Shown here piece after piece: positions 1 to 10,322 of a stretch of DNA of 64,000 nt (within the stretch, counting starts at the first letter, position 1; each line of letters opens with the position of its first letter). A model generated the notes under the pieces. The model was not told the DNA's origin, did not search any database, and worked only from the letters and a program-made list of their open reading frames with translations. Made by a program: the position numbers and the translations under genes. This DNA is from Salmo trutta (Eukaryota; Chordata; Actinopteri; Salmoniformes; Salmonidae): NCBI RefSeq assembly GCF_901001165.1, contig NC_042961.1, positions 35,603,609-35,667,608 on the forward strand, in the 5' to 3' direction.

Positions 1-549
1 CCCCTCTCTATAGGCTTCAGCCCTGTTCATTAGCCAGATACAACAACCACCAGAAAGCCAGAGAGGAGGTAGCTGGATAGAAGAGAGGCTTGCGGGGGAA
101 GGAAGAGGGGGAGAAACTCCGGAGGATTGAGATCCAGCCAGCTGGTCCCCAGTAGCAGATAGAGATCCCCCATCTAAACCTAGCTCCATTTTCCTGATTA
201 CCCAGGGGCCCGAGCCACAGCTCCATATGTTGGATAGAAGGGATGGGGAGGGATAAGGAAAGATGGGAAGGACGGCTCACAGGCGCAGGGGGTGCAACTG
301 AGTTTGGAAAAAAGCCTGATTAAAAGTTTTAAGCGGCCTCAGAAGAGAAGCAGGGGAATCTGTTGGGGGTTTAAGGTAGTTTTGTAGTCCGTTTTAGATA
401 GCCCCATCTACTGGAGGTATTGTATCTGATACATGAAGGTTTTTCAATCACGCTGTCTCGTCTCAACAAGGACCTTGCTATTAGAGGGCTTCGGGTGAAA
501 GTTAGATGCAGCCTACAAGGAACTCTCTCTCTTTGTGTCAACTGATTAT
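1..549. other. Unassigned sequence, no gene seen
   Basis: Purine-rich stretch around 60-130 and otherwise ordinary sequence. The open frames here are short and have no recognisable motif. It does not match the LINE 3' region that would be expected on this side of the TTAA element that follows. Confidence 0.4.
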
Positions 550-1206
550 TTAACCTGTTGGGGATAGGGGGCAGTATTTGCACGGCCGGATAAAAAACGT
601 GCCCGATTTAATCTGGTTACTACTCCTGCCCAGTAACTAGAATATGCTTATAATTGTTTGATTTGGATAGAAAACACCCTAAAGTTTCTAAAACTGTTTG
701 AATGGTGTCTGTGAGTATAACAGAACTCATTTGGCAGGCCAAAACCTGAGAAGATGTTTACTTTCTCTCTCTTTGAACGAAAACAACGACTCCCGGTCGG
801 AATATTATCGCTTTTTTACGAGAAAAATAGCATAAAAATTGATTTTAAACAGCGTTTGACATGCTTCGAAGTACGGTAATGGAACATTTTGAATTTTTTT
901 GTCACGAAATGCGCCGGGCGCGTCACCCTTCTTTACCCTTCGGATAGTGTCTTGAAATGGGTGTCTGATTATTTCTGGCTGGGTACTCTGCTGACATAAT
1001 CTAATGTTTTGCTTTCGTTGTAAAGCCTTTTTGAAATCGGACAGTGTGGTCAGATTAACGAGAGTCTTGTCTTTAAAATGGTGTAAAATAGTCATATGTT
1101 TGAGTAATTGAAGTAATAGCATTTCTAAGGTATTTGAATAACGCGCCACAGGATTCCACTGGCTGTTACGTAGGTGGGACGATTTCGCCGACCCTAGAGA
1201 GGTTAA
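550..1206 (+). mobile_element. TTAA-flanked non-autonomous element, copy T1 (internally deleted)
   Basis: Bounded by TTAA at 550-553 and 1203-1206. The left end carries the GGGGGCAGTATT block typical of this family; the right end reads CCCTAGAGAGG before TTAA. Compared with the 1.46-kb copy at 14,524-15,983, about 0.8 kb of the middle is missing. TTAA target sites and CCT-starting ends are hallmarks of piggyBac-type transposition (established for the superfamily); assignment of this non-coding element to piggyBac is inference. The right TTAA lies in LINE sequence, but the left flank is not LINE. Confidence 0.75.
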
Positions 1207-1769
1207 ATTCACACAGGACACCGGATAAGACAGGATAAATATTCCAGATATAACAGACTGACCTAAGCCCTCCGACGCATAAACTATTACAGCATAAATA
1301 CTGGACGCTGAGACAGGAGGGGTCAGGAGACACTGTGGCCTGTCCGACGATACCCCCGCATAGGGCCAATCAGGCAGGATTTAGCCCCACCCACATTGCC
1401 ATAGCACAGCCCCCACACCACTAGAGGGATATCTTCAAAGCATCAACTTACTACCCTGAGACAAGGCTGAGTATAGCACACAAAGATCTCCCCCACGTCA
1501 TGAAACCGAGGGGGACGCCAAACCCAGACAGAAAGATCACGTCAGTGACTCAACCCACTCAAGTGAAACACCCCTCCTAGGGACGGGATGGAACAGCACC
1601 AGTAAGCCAGTGACTCAGCCCCCTTAATAGGGTCAGAGGCAGAGAATCCCAGTGGAGAGAGGGGAACCGGCCAGGCAGAGACAGCAAGGCGCGGTTCGTC
1701 GTTCCAGTGCCTTTCCGTTCACTTTCACACCCCTGGGCCAGACTACACTCAATCATTGGATCTACTGAA

Positions 1770-4282
1770 GAGATGAGTCTTCAATAAAAGATCGAGACTG
1801 AGTCTGCATCTCTCACATTGACAGGCAGACCATTCCATAAAAATTGAGCTCGATAGGAGAAAGCCCTGTCTCCAGCTGTTTGCTTAGAAATTCTAGGGTC
1901 AATAAGGAGGTCTGGGTCTTGTGACCGTAGTGTACGTGTAGGTATGTACGGCAGGACCAAATCGGAGAGAAAGGTTGGATCAAGCCTGTGTAATGCTTTG
2001 TAGGTTAGCAGTAAAACCTTGAACTCAGCACCAGCCTTAACAGGAAGTCAGTGTATAGAGGCTAGCACTGGAGTAATATGATCACATTTTTTGGTTCTAG
2101 TCAAGATTCTAGCAGCCGTATTTAGCACTAACTAAAGTTTATTTTGTGCTTTATCTGGGTAGCTGGAAAGTAGAGCATTGCAGTAGTCTAATCTTGAAGT
2201 GACAAAAGCATGGATGAACTTATCTGTATAATTTTTTGGACAGAAAGTTCCTGATCTTTCAATGTTACGAAGATGAAAAAAAGCTGTCCTTGAAATAATC
2301 TTGATATGTTCGTCAAAAGAGAGATCAGAGTCCAGAGTAACGCCGAGGTCCTTCACAGTTTTATTTGAGATGACTGTACAACCATCAAGATGAATTATCA
2401 GATCCAACAGAAGATACCTTTGTTTCTTGGGACCTAGATCTAGCATCTCTGTTATATCCATGTTTAAATGCAAAACATTTGCCGCCATCCACTTTCTTAT
2501 GTCTGAAAGACAGGCTTCAAGGGAGGGCAATTTTGGGGCTTCACCATGTTTTCTCTAAATGTACAGCTGTGTATCGTCCGCATAGCAGTGAAAGTTAAAA
2601 TTATGTTTCTGAATGACATCACCAAGAGGTAAAATATATAGTGAAAACAATAGTCATCCTAAAACAGAACCTTGTGGATCACCGAAACTCAGTTGTCAGA
2701 GGACAAACCATCCACAGAGACAAACTGATATCTTTCCGACAGATAAGATCTAAACCAGGCCAGAACTTGTCCATGTAGACCAATTTGGGTTTCCAATCTC
2801 TCCAAAAGAATGTGGTGATTGATGGTGTCAAAAGCAGCACTAAGGTCTAGGAGCACAAGGACAGATGCAGAGTCTTGGTCTGACCATGAGAGATTCGATC
2901 TAGGCCAATTGTTTTTTATATTTTCTGGGTCAAGGTTTGGCTTTTTCAAGAGAAGCTTTATTACTGCCACTTTTAGTGAGTTTGGTACACATCCGGTGGA
3001 TGTGTACCAAAGGCATTTATTAAGTTGGCATTTATTAAGTTGTTATTATTAAAAGGCCAAGAACAGGGTTCAGTATGCAGCTTGAATGTTTGAGGCCATT
3101 GCTATTTTCATGAATGTGTCAAGAGATGTAGGATTAAAAGACTTGAGTGTCTCCCTTGATCCTAGGTCCTGACAGTGTTGTGCAGACTCAGGAGAAGTGA
3201 GCTTTGGAGAAATACGCAGATTAAAAGAGGAGTCCGTAATTTGCTTTCTAATGATCATGATCTTTTCGTTAAAGAATTTCATGAATTTATCACTGCTGAA
3301 GTGACAGCCATTCTCTCTTGGGGAATGCTGCTATTTAGTTAGCTTTGCGACAGTATCAAAACTAAATGGGGGTTTGTTCTTATTCTCCTCAATTAAGTTG
3401 GAAAAATAGGATGATCGAGCAGCTCTTCAATATTGCACGGTATTGTCTTTCCAAGCTAGTCGGAAGACTTCTTGTTTGGTGGAGCGCCATTTCCATTCCA
3501 GTTTCCTGGAGCTTTCTTCAGGGCTTGGGAATGTTCTGTATTGCAGGGAGCTAGTTTATTATGACAAATTGTTTTTGTTTTTAGGGGTGCGACTGCATCT
3601 AGGGTATTACACAAGGTTCAATTAGTTCCTTAGTTCGGTGGTTAACCAATTTTTGTACTCTGACATCCTTTGGTAGGTGGAGGGAGTCGAAGAGCATCTA
3701 GGAATATTTGGGTTGTCTGAGAATTTATAGCACGGCTTTTGATGATCCTTGGTTGGGGTCTAATCAGATTATTTGTTGTGATTGCAAATGTAATATATTG
3801 GTGGTCCGATAGTCTAGGATTATGAGGAAAACATTAAGATCCACAATATTTATTCCACGGGACAAAACTAGGTCCAGAGTATGACTGTGGCAGTGAGTAG
3901 AACCGGAGACAGGTTGAACAAAACCCACTGAGTCATCAATGTCTCTGTTAGCCTTTTGGAGTGGGTCTGTGGACTTTTCCATGTGAATATTAAAGTCACC
4001 AAAAATGTTAATATCATCAGCCATGACTACAAGGTCCAATAGGAATTCAGGGACCTCAGTGAGGAACGATGTATACTGCCCAGGAAGCCTGTAAACAGTA
4101 GCTATAAATTGAGATATAGTAGGCTGCATAGTTTATGACTAGAAGCTCAAAAGACGAAAATTGAAATTTGCTATCGTAAATGTTAGCAACACCTCTGCCT
4201 TTGCGGGATGTGCGGGGGATATGGTCACTAGTGTAACCAGGAGGAGACGTCTCATTTAACACAGTAATTTAATCAGGCTTAA
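1770..4282 (-). pseudogene. LINE ORF2 remnant: endonuclease (C-terminal part) and reverse transcriptase
   Basis: Decayed minus-strand coding sequence of a non-LTR retrotransposon polyprotein, which nicks target DNA and copies the RNA by target-primed reverse transcription. Endonuclease motifs are visible at 4129-3764: GDFNIH, and a THCHSHTLDLVLSRG block matching the conserved TH..GH.LDLV signature. RT motif A (LDLSAAFDTINHHIL) lies at about 2860-2800 and the catalytic YADD box at 2584-2573. The C-terminal stretch (2530-2132) has the KDLGVTLDSDLSF and SRLDYCNALL blocks common in L2/CR1 RT tails. Stops and frameshifts separate these pieces, including one just after YADD. The segment joins the piece at 7773-8090 once the intervening transposon is removed. 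Confidence 0.8.
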
Positions 4283-4744
4283 ACCCTTGTTTTGTTTTCA
4301 GGGTCAAAAATGACCCGTCACTATGTTTAACAGCAGAGAAAACACCCTAAATAATATTTTTTCAACTTGAAATTTGATGACTTTTCCTAGAGTGAAAAAG
4401 GGAAACATCGCCATTGTTCATATTTCCATGAAAGCTGTACACCACCAGGGTACAAAGACTGTCTTAGGGTCATTTTTGACACGGCAGTTATAAAATCATT
4501 TACACACCACAAAAATCACAAGACACACACACACACAATGAAAAATTGACATTGTGTGCTACTGATTGAACTCAGATGAAACTAAAACATTCTTGTGCAT
4601 GTGCAGCATCTCCCCTCCACAACCCCACACATGACTCAAGTTCACAGACAAAATAAAAACAATTTCAGAAAATGAACAAAATTTCTGACAAAATAAACAT
4701 TTCTTGAAAGCATTGTTTACTAATGGGGAATGCAGTCAGAGGCT

Positions 4745-4955
4745 ATATTTATTTTACCTTTATTTATTAACTAGGCAAGTCAGTTAAGAACAAATTCTTA
4801 TTTTCAATGACAGCCTAGGAACAGTGGTTTAACTGCCATGTTCAGGGGCAGAACAACAGATTTTTACCTTGTCAGCTCAGGGATTTGATCTTGCAACCTT
4901 GCGGTTACTAGTCCAACACTCTAACCACTAGGTTACCTGCCGCCCAACCTATAAA
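4745..4955 (-). repeat. tRNA-derived SINE
   Basis: On the minus strand it starts with a tRNA-like head: an A-box-like TAGTGGTTAGAG and a B-box-like GGTTGCAAGATCAAATCC. It ends in the tail AACTGACTTGCCTAGTTAA...AATAAAGGT that is abundant in salmonid genomes. Pol III boxes mark it as a SINE; the exact family name (HpaI/SlmI or other) is not certain. It sits in the 5' untranslated part of the piggyBac element. Confidence 0.75.
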
Positions 4956-5000
4956 GGTGCCACAGATGACAGTCCCCCCAGTTCTCTCTTTGCTGAAGCC

Positions 5001-6714
5001 ATGAGTGCACATTTCAGTGCCCAACAGGTCGAAAAAAAACAGATTTTTTCAGATGATCAGGAGGAACAAGATAACGATTTAGAAGAGGAGAAGGTATCTG
5101 AAGAAGAAGATGGGGAAGAATACAACCCAGAGCACGATGCATCATCTTCAGATAAAGAAGAAATCCCCCAAGCTGAAAGAGGGACATTTTTGTCAAAGAA
5201 CAGCAAAATAACATGGTCCTTGTCACCATATGACAACCAGGGCAGGATGGCAGCACAAAATGTCATAAGGATGACCCCAGGGCCCAAAAGACATGCAGTT
5301 GCCCATGCCCAGGACATCGCCTCAACATTCTACATGTTCATCACACCAGCCATCGAAAAAATAATCCTGGAGGGTTTCCGTAAATATGGAGACAACTGGA
5401 AAAGGATGGTTGAGATTGACCTGCATGCCTACATGGTGTGGCTACATGTAGTATCTGGTATGCAGAGTGGAAGGGCGATTTTCCGTGCCACGATGCCACT
5501 GAAAGTCTTTCACACTTTCTCAAGAACGCTATGATTTGATAACCATGAGTTAAAACCTGCAAAAAGTGTGAGAGACAAATTGGCGGCCATAAGAGAGGTC
5601 TGTGAGAAGTGGATGGAGCGTCTGCCATACCTCTACAACCCTGGGCCTGAAGTAATAGTGGATGAGCAACTGGTTCCATTCAGAGGTACAGTTTTATTTT
5701 CATATCTGTAATGTACGTGATTTTCACTGTTCATTTTATTATGTATTGCTGTAATATCTTTGATTTATGTGATTGTATTCTGTGACACTGATACTAATTA
5801 CTAATAGTAATAACTTTGTCAAAAGGTTGCTGTCCTTTCCGGCAGTATATGCCCAGCACGCCAGCAAAGTATGGACTCAAGATATGGGTGGCCTGTGAAG
5901 CACAATTCAGCTACGCTTGGAAGTCTACACAGGGATGCTGACCAGTGGAGGCCCGGAGAAGATCCAGGGGATGCAGGTTGTGCTTCATGTGACAAATGGA
6001 CTGAGGGGGCACAATGTCACATGTGACAATTTCTTCACTTCTTATGAACTCAGCCAGCAACTCCTGAAGAGGAAGATCACCATGGTTGGCACAGTTAGAA
6101 AGAACAAACCTGAGCTCCCCCCTGCACTGAGAGGCCTTCTCATCAAAGTTTGCCTTCACCCCCACCACCACTCTAGTTTCTTACCTCCCAAAGAGGAACA
6201 AGAATGTGGTCCTCCTGAGCACACTGCACAAAACAGCTGAGATCAGTGATTGTGAGGACAGGGAACCAGCCATCATCCTGGGCTACAACCACAACAAAGG
6301 AGGCGTGGACAACCTGGACAAAGTGATTGGAACTTACAGCTGAAGGAGGATGACTGCATCATCTTCCATAATATCATTGATGTGTCCTCATACAATGCCT
6401 TCATGCTATGGAACAAGATCAACCCTACCTGGATGCCTGATAAGCGGAAATAGAGGGTGTTCCTGGAACAGTTGGGAAAGGCACTTGTAACCCCACACAT
6501 TCAAAGAAGGTAGCGCCTCCCCCGCACAGCAGCCTCTGCAGAGCTTGTGAAAGCTGTTCAGGGGGCTGAATCTTGTCCTGATCCACCTGAGGCTGCAGCT
6601 GGTGCAGGCAAGAGGAGGAGATGCCAATTCTGGCCCCCAAAGAAGGACTGTAAAACAAATACTATGTGCTGCACAAGTGAGAAGTACATCTGCAAAGTCC
6701 ATGCACACACATAA
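5001..6714 (+). pseudogene. piggyBac transposase, broken
   Basis: A DDD-type transposase that cuts and pastes at TTAA. The start ATG at 5001 opens an acidic N-terminus (Asp/Glu-rich, about residues 15-60), followed by the piggyBac core (TPAIEKIILEGFRKYGDNW). A stop at 5532 breaks the frame. The core resumes with VDEQLVPFRG split by an intron (5686-5825), then CCPFRQYMPSKPAKYGLK, a small deletion and frameshift near 5918, GLRGHNVTCDNFFTS, KRKITMVGTVRKNKPELP, and NKGGVDNLD near 6300, which matches the conserved GGVD..D block with a catalytic Asp. The tail (about 6616-6711) has a Cys-rich CxxC pattern typical of piggyBac proteins, ending at TAA 6712-6714. At least one stop, one frameshift and a further break near 6345 make it inactive. 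Confidence 0.85.
5686..5825 (+). other. Intron inside the piggyBac transposase
   Basis: Joining position 5685 to 5826 restores the reading VPFRG-CCPFRQYMP, the expected continuous piggyBac core. The removed 140 bases begin GTACAG and end with CAAAAG, a GT-AG intron with a pyrimidine/A-rich interior. Seen directly in the sequence; splicing in vivo is inference. Confidence 0.7.
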
Positions 6715-6941
6715 GCATACTGTCCTACATGTGCTAATTAGAGTTGATTAATTTACGTTCTTCACTTTTTTGTTTTGTATCTATTATCTTATTTTTTTTA
6801 TTGTTCTTGTTTATACATCTTCTGGGGGAGGCCAATGGTTAAAAAAATGGGAGAAGACTAGTATTTTGTAGTTGATCTCCTCATTGTACAGTATATAAGA
6901 ATATATCACTATGTTACCAAAGACTGTTATTGTTCCCCTTC

Positions 6942-6947
6942 AATAAA
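6942..6947 (+). promoter_or_regulatory. Polyadenylation signal of the piggyBac transcript
   Basis: AATAAA lies 228 bases past the transposase stop, in a T-rich 3' region. Confidence 0.5.
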
Positions 6948-7305
6948 ATGCATTCAAAACTACCTTTTGCACATTTCGGCTACCTTCTTAGGCTATACAA
7001 GTGCTCTCTCTTGCTAAAACATTTGTTTACACCTATGCAGTACCTTTAGCAATAATAATAATAAACCTCAACTTTAGTAAAGAAAACAATTATGACAGCT
7101 GTGTTGAAATAAAAATGAGTGGTGTCCACTGATTAAATGCAGTCTTTCTGCATTGTGAACAGTGAAAACACAGATATTCACAAAGTTTGTGATGAATGAT
7201 AGATTGTTTCTTCATGCAAAATAGATTTGGCGTTTAAAATTAAATTAAGCTGCTTTATTTTAGAGGTTTAGTGAAGGCGGGTAATGTTTTACCTTTAGGA
7301 CAAGG

Positions 7306-7756
7306 TGTAACGGTTGTCGTCGGGAATGGAGGACCAAAACGCAGCAGGAATGTGGATGCTCATCTTGTATTTTATTTTAAATGAAGAGAACACCAAAATA
7401 ACAAACGAAGAACTCACGAACAACAAAACAGTCTTGTCAGGCTCACACATGCAAAACAAGAAACAATCTCCCACAAACACTAAACCAAACACATACCCAT
7501 ATATAGGACTCCCAATCAGAGGCAACGAGAAAACACCTGCCTCCAATTGAGAGTCCAACCCCAATAAACCAGACATAGAAATTCAAAAGACCAGAGACCA
7601 CATAGAAATACAAACATTACCCAAAAACCCGGAAATAATAAATCAAACGCCCTACTAAATAAACCACCACCCCGAACCACATAAAACAAATACCCTCTGC
7701 CACGTCCTGACCAAACTACAATAACAAATAACCCTTATACTGGTCAAGACGTGACA
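7306..7756 (-). mobile_element. Solo LTR, same superfamily as LTR elements A and B
   Basis: Begins TGTAACGG and ends GACGTGACA, flanked by the direct repeat CAAGG (7301-7305 and 7757-7761), a 5-bp target duplication as made by Ty3/gypsy-like integrases. On the minus strand an ATG at 7363-7361 opens the reading MSIHIPAAFWSS, nearly the same as the U5-encoded start of element A. A long stem-loop lies near 7505-7560. It is a recombination remnant of a full element. Confidence 0.85.
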
Positions 7757-7772
7757 CAAGGGGAGTTAAGAC

Positions 7773-8090
7773 TACACAAGAGTTAAGTGATTAGTTAATT
7801 GACTATAACTGCCTTGGAAGTGAGGGATCTAACATTAAGTATCCCTATTTTAACATGTGAGATATCACAATCTATTTCAATAATGACAGGAATGGAGGAG
7901 GTCTTTATTCCTGTGAGATTGCTAAGGCAAACTCTGCCGTGTTTAGTTTTTCCCAACCTAGATCGAGGCACAGGCACGGTCTCAATGGGGATAGCTGAGC
8001 TGACTACACTGACTGTGCTAGTGGCAGACTCCACTAAGCAGGCAGGCGGGCAGGCTATCTCATTGTGGAGCTAGAGGAGTTAGAGCCCTG
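7773..8090 (-). pseudogene. LINE endonuclease, N-terminal piece
   Basis: The minus-strand reading includes KIGILNVRSLTSKAVIVN (about 7849-7796), the characteristic first strand and NxRS motif of the LINE apurinic-like endonuclease. It continues into the piece ending at 4282 once the piggyBac insertion is removed. The copy lacks an intact frame. Confidence 0.75.
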
Positions 8091-8273
8091 TCTATGTTCA
8101 TAGATAAGATGAGAGCACCCCTCCAGCCAGGATGGAGTCCATCACTCGTCAGCAGGCCAGGCTTGGTCCTGTTTATGGGTGAGTCCCAGAAAGAGGACCA
8201 ATTATCTACACATTATATATTTTGGGAGGAGCAGAAAACAGTTTTCAACCAGCGATTGAGTTGTGAGACTGCT

Positions 8274-8930
8274 CTAGAGCTCATCACTCCCCCTAACTGG
8301 GAAAGGGTCAGAGACAATTACTTGATGCCGACATATCTTTCTAGCTGATTTACACACTGAAGCTATGCTGCGCTTGGTGACCTCTGACTGTCTCATCCCA
8401 ACATCGTTGGTTCCGACGTGGATAACAATATCCCTATACTCTGTACACTCACCAGTTTTGGCCTTAGCCAACACCATCTTCAGATTAGCCTTTACGTCAG
8501 TAACCCTGCCCCCTGGTAAACAGTGTATGATCGCTGGATGATTATTTTTAAGTCTAATACTGCGGGTAATGGAGTCGCCAATGACTAGGGTTTTCAATTT
8601 GTCAGGACAAATGGTGGGAGGCTTTGGCGGCTCAGAAGCTGTAATGGGTGGAGGAGAGACGAGAGAAGGTTCAGCCTCTGACTCTGACTATTTGCTTAAT
8701 GGGGAGAACCGGTTGAAAGTTTCTGTTGGCTGAATGAGCGACACCAGTTGTGCATTCCGACAGCATTTTCTTCCAGAAGCAATGAGAAAAAGCTGCAGGG
8801 ACTTTGCGAGGGAATTTATACTATCTGTACGTATTGGTGGCACAGACACTGTTCCATCCTTTCCTACACTTAAATTACCCTTGCCTAACGATTGCGTCTG
8901 AAGCTGGGCTTGCAGCATGGCTATCCTAAG
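8274..8930 (-). pseudogene. LINE ORF1 with SGNH/GDSL-like esterase domain
   Basis: A 107-residue open stretch (8597-8274) starts KTLVIGDSITRSI and contains VIHVGTNDVGM: block I (GDS, catalytic Ser) and block III (GxND, oxyanion Asn) of the SGNH hydrolase fold. ORF1 proteins of CR1/L2-group LINEs carry such a domain, thought to bind membranes or lipids and to help RNP assembly. The C-terminal block with the catalytic Asp/His is not in this frame, so the copy is incomplete. An upstream fragment at 8918-8688 belongs to the same ORF1 by position. Confidence 0.75.
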
Positions 8931-9215
8931 GCGATAGTTCTCCTGTTTATTATAAGTACAGCGACTGCAATTAGATGGAATAATGTTAATGATACTACTT
9001 AGCTTCAGCTGGTGGAGTCCTGTAGAACCATGTCAAGATAAAGCATCCGAGGTGAAAAAGTTTAAAGAAAAAAGTTAAGCAAGGGAAAAATAAAAATATA
9101 AAATGGTTATAAAAAACTGGAAAGTAAAAACCGTAAAGTTGGCAGGTAGCAAAGTAACGTTAGCAACAAAGTAGCAACAAACTCCACAGCAGCACATAAA
9201 CAAGTCCACAAGTTG

Positions 9216-10322
9216 TGACAGTCACATCTCAACATCAACTGTTCAGAGTAGACTGTGTGAACAGGCTTTCATAGTTGAATTGCTGCAAAGAAACCACTAC
9301 TAAAGGACACCAATAATAAGAGACTTGCTTGGTCCAAAAAACACGAGTAATGGACATTAGACCAGTGGAAATCTGACCTTTGGTCTGATGAGTCTAAATT
9401 TGAGATTTTTGGTTCCAACCGCCGTGTCTTTGTGAGATGCAGAGTAGGTAAACGGACGATCTCTGCATGTGTGGTTCCCACCGTGAAGCATGGAGTTGGT
9501 GGTATGATGTGTGGGGGTTGTTTAATGGTGACACTGTCTGTGATTTTATTTAGAATTGAAGGCACACTTAACCAGCATGGGTATCACAGTATTCTTCAGA
9601 AAAAAGCCATCCCATCTGGTTTCCGCTTAGTGGGACTATCATATGTTTTTCAACAGGACAATGACCCAAAACACACCTCCAGGCTGTGTAAGGGCTGTTT
9701 TAGCAAGAAGGAAAATGGTAGAGTGTGTCACGGCTGTCGTAGTGATTAGACCAAGGCGCAGCGGGTTGCGTGCTCATCATTATATTTAATATAAACGTGA
9801 ACATGGAAAAACAAGAAACCACGACAGTAAACAGTTTTGCAGGCTAGACTATAAGCAATGCAAAAACAACTATCCACAATCAAACAGGTGAAAACAAGCT
9901 CCCTAAATATGACTCTCAATCAGGAACAACGATGTACAGCTGTTCCTGATTGAGAGCCACACCAGGCCAACAAAGAAATACACAAACTAGAACAACCTAG
10001 AACACCAACACCAGAACATATACCAAAAACCCTGGAACACATAAATACAATACCCCTCTACATACACATAACCCCCAAACCATATATAACAAATACCCCC
10101 TGCCACGTCCTGACCAAACTACAATAACAAATAGCCTCTATTACTGGTCAGGACATGACAGAGTGCTGCATCAGATGACCTGGCCTCCACAATCACCCAA
10201 CCTCAACCCAATTGAGATGGTTTAGGATGAGTTGGACTGCAGTGTAAAAATCTTTTGGGTTACTGCATGATTCCATATGTCTTATTTCATAGTTTTGATG
10301 TCTTCACTATTATTCTACAATG
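9216..10322 (+). mobile_element. Tc1-like transposon, 5'-truncated and internally deleted
   Basis: Plus-strand Tc1 transposase remnant, colinear with the copy at 20,733-21,515: the part around the first catalytic Asp (WSDE-like region near 9385), the GGMM/VWGG-like stretch near 9500, FQQDNDPKHTS near 9650 (second Asp), then the C-terminus after a solo LTR. A deletion removes about 140 bases before the terminal inverted repeat (10,255-10,322). The frame is broken, so it is inactive. Confidence 0.8.
9726..10160 (-). mobile_element. Solo LTR inserted in the Tc1 remnant
   Basis: TGTCACGG...GGACATGACA, flanked by GAGTG on both sides (9721-9725 and 10,161-10,165). Removing it restores the Tc1 reading across the junction. 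On the minus strand the U5 region reads MSTQPAAPWSNH, keeping the PAA-WS core of the related LTRs. A near-perfect stem-loop, CTCTCAATCAGGAACA with its complement, sits at about 9909-9957. Confidence 0.85.

Larger units (their letters stand above)
4283..7765 (+). mobile_element. piggyBac-type DNA transposon inserted in the LINE
   Basis: Flanked by TTAA at 4279-4282 and 7766-7769. The left end begins ACCCTTGT and the right end, read inward on the other strand, begins CTCCCCTTGT, giving short imperfect inverted ends. LINE sequence resumes on both sides. Inside are a SINE (4745-4955), a transposase pseudogene with an intron (5001-6714), a polyadenylation signal and a solo LTR (7306-7756) inserted only 9 bases from the right end. 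Near the left end is a short palindrome, GGGTCAAAAATGACCC (4302-4317), and a related GGGTCATTTTTGAC block near 4470. Confidence 0.8.
1207..9215 (-). mobile_element. L2/CR1-like LINE, split by a piggyBac element and a solo LTR
   Basis: Read on the minus strand, the order is ORF1 with an SGNH-hydrolase-like domain (8930-8274), endonuclease N-terminus (about 8090-7773), interruption (7769-4283), rest of endonuclease, reverse transcriptase (4282-1770) and a long 3' region ending at 1207. The same 3' region recurs at 61,780-62,568, confirming it as part of a dispersed family. An ORF1 with an esterase-like domain plus an apurinic-type endonuclease and RT is the layout of CR1/L2-group LINEs. Frames are broken throughout, so the copy is dead. 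The 5' limit near 9215 is approximate: a Tc1 fragment starts there. Confidence 0.8.
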
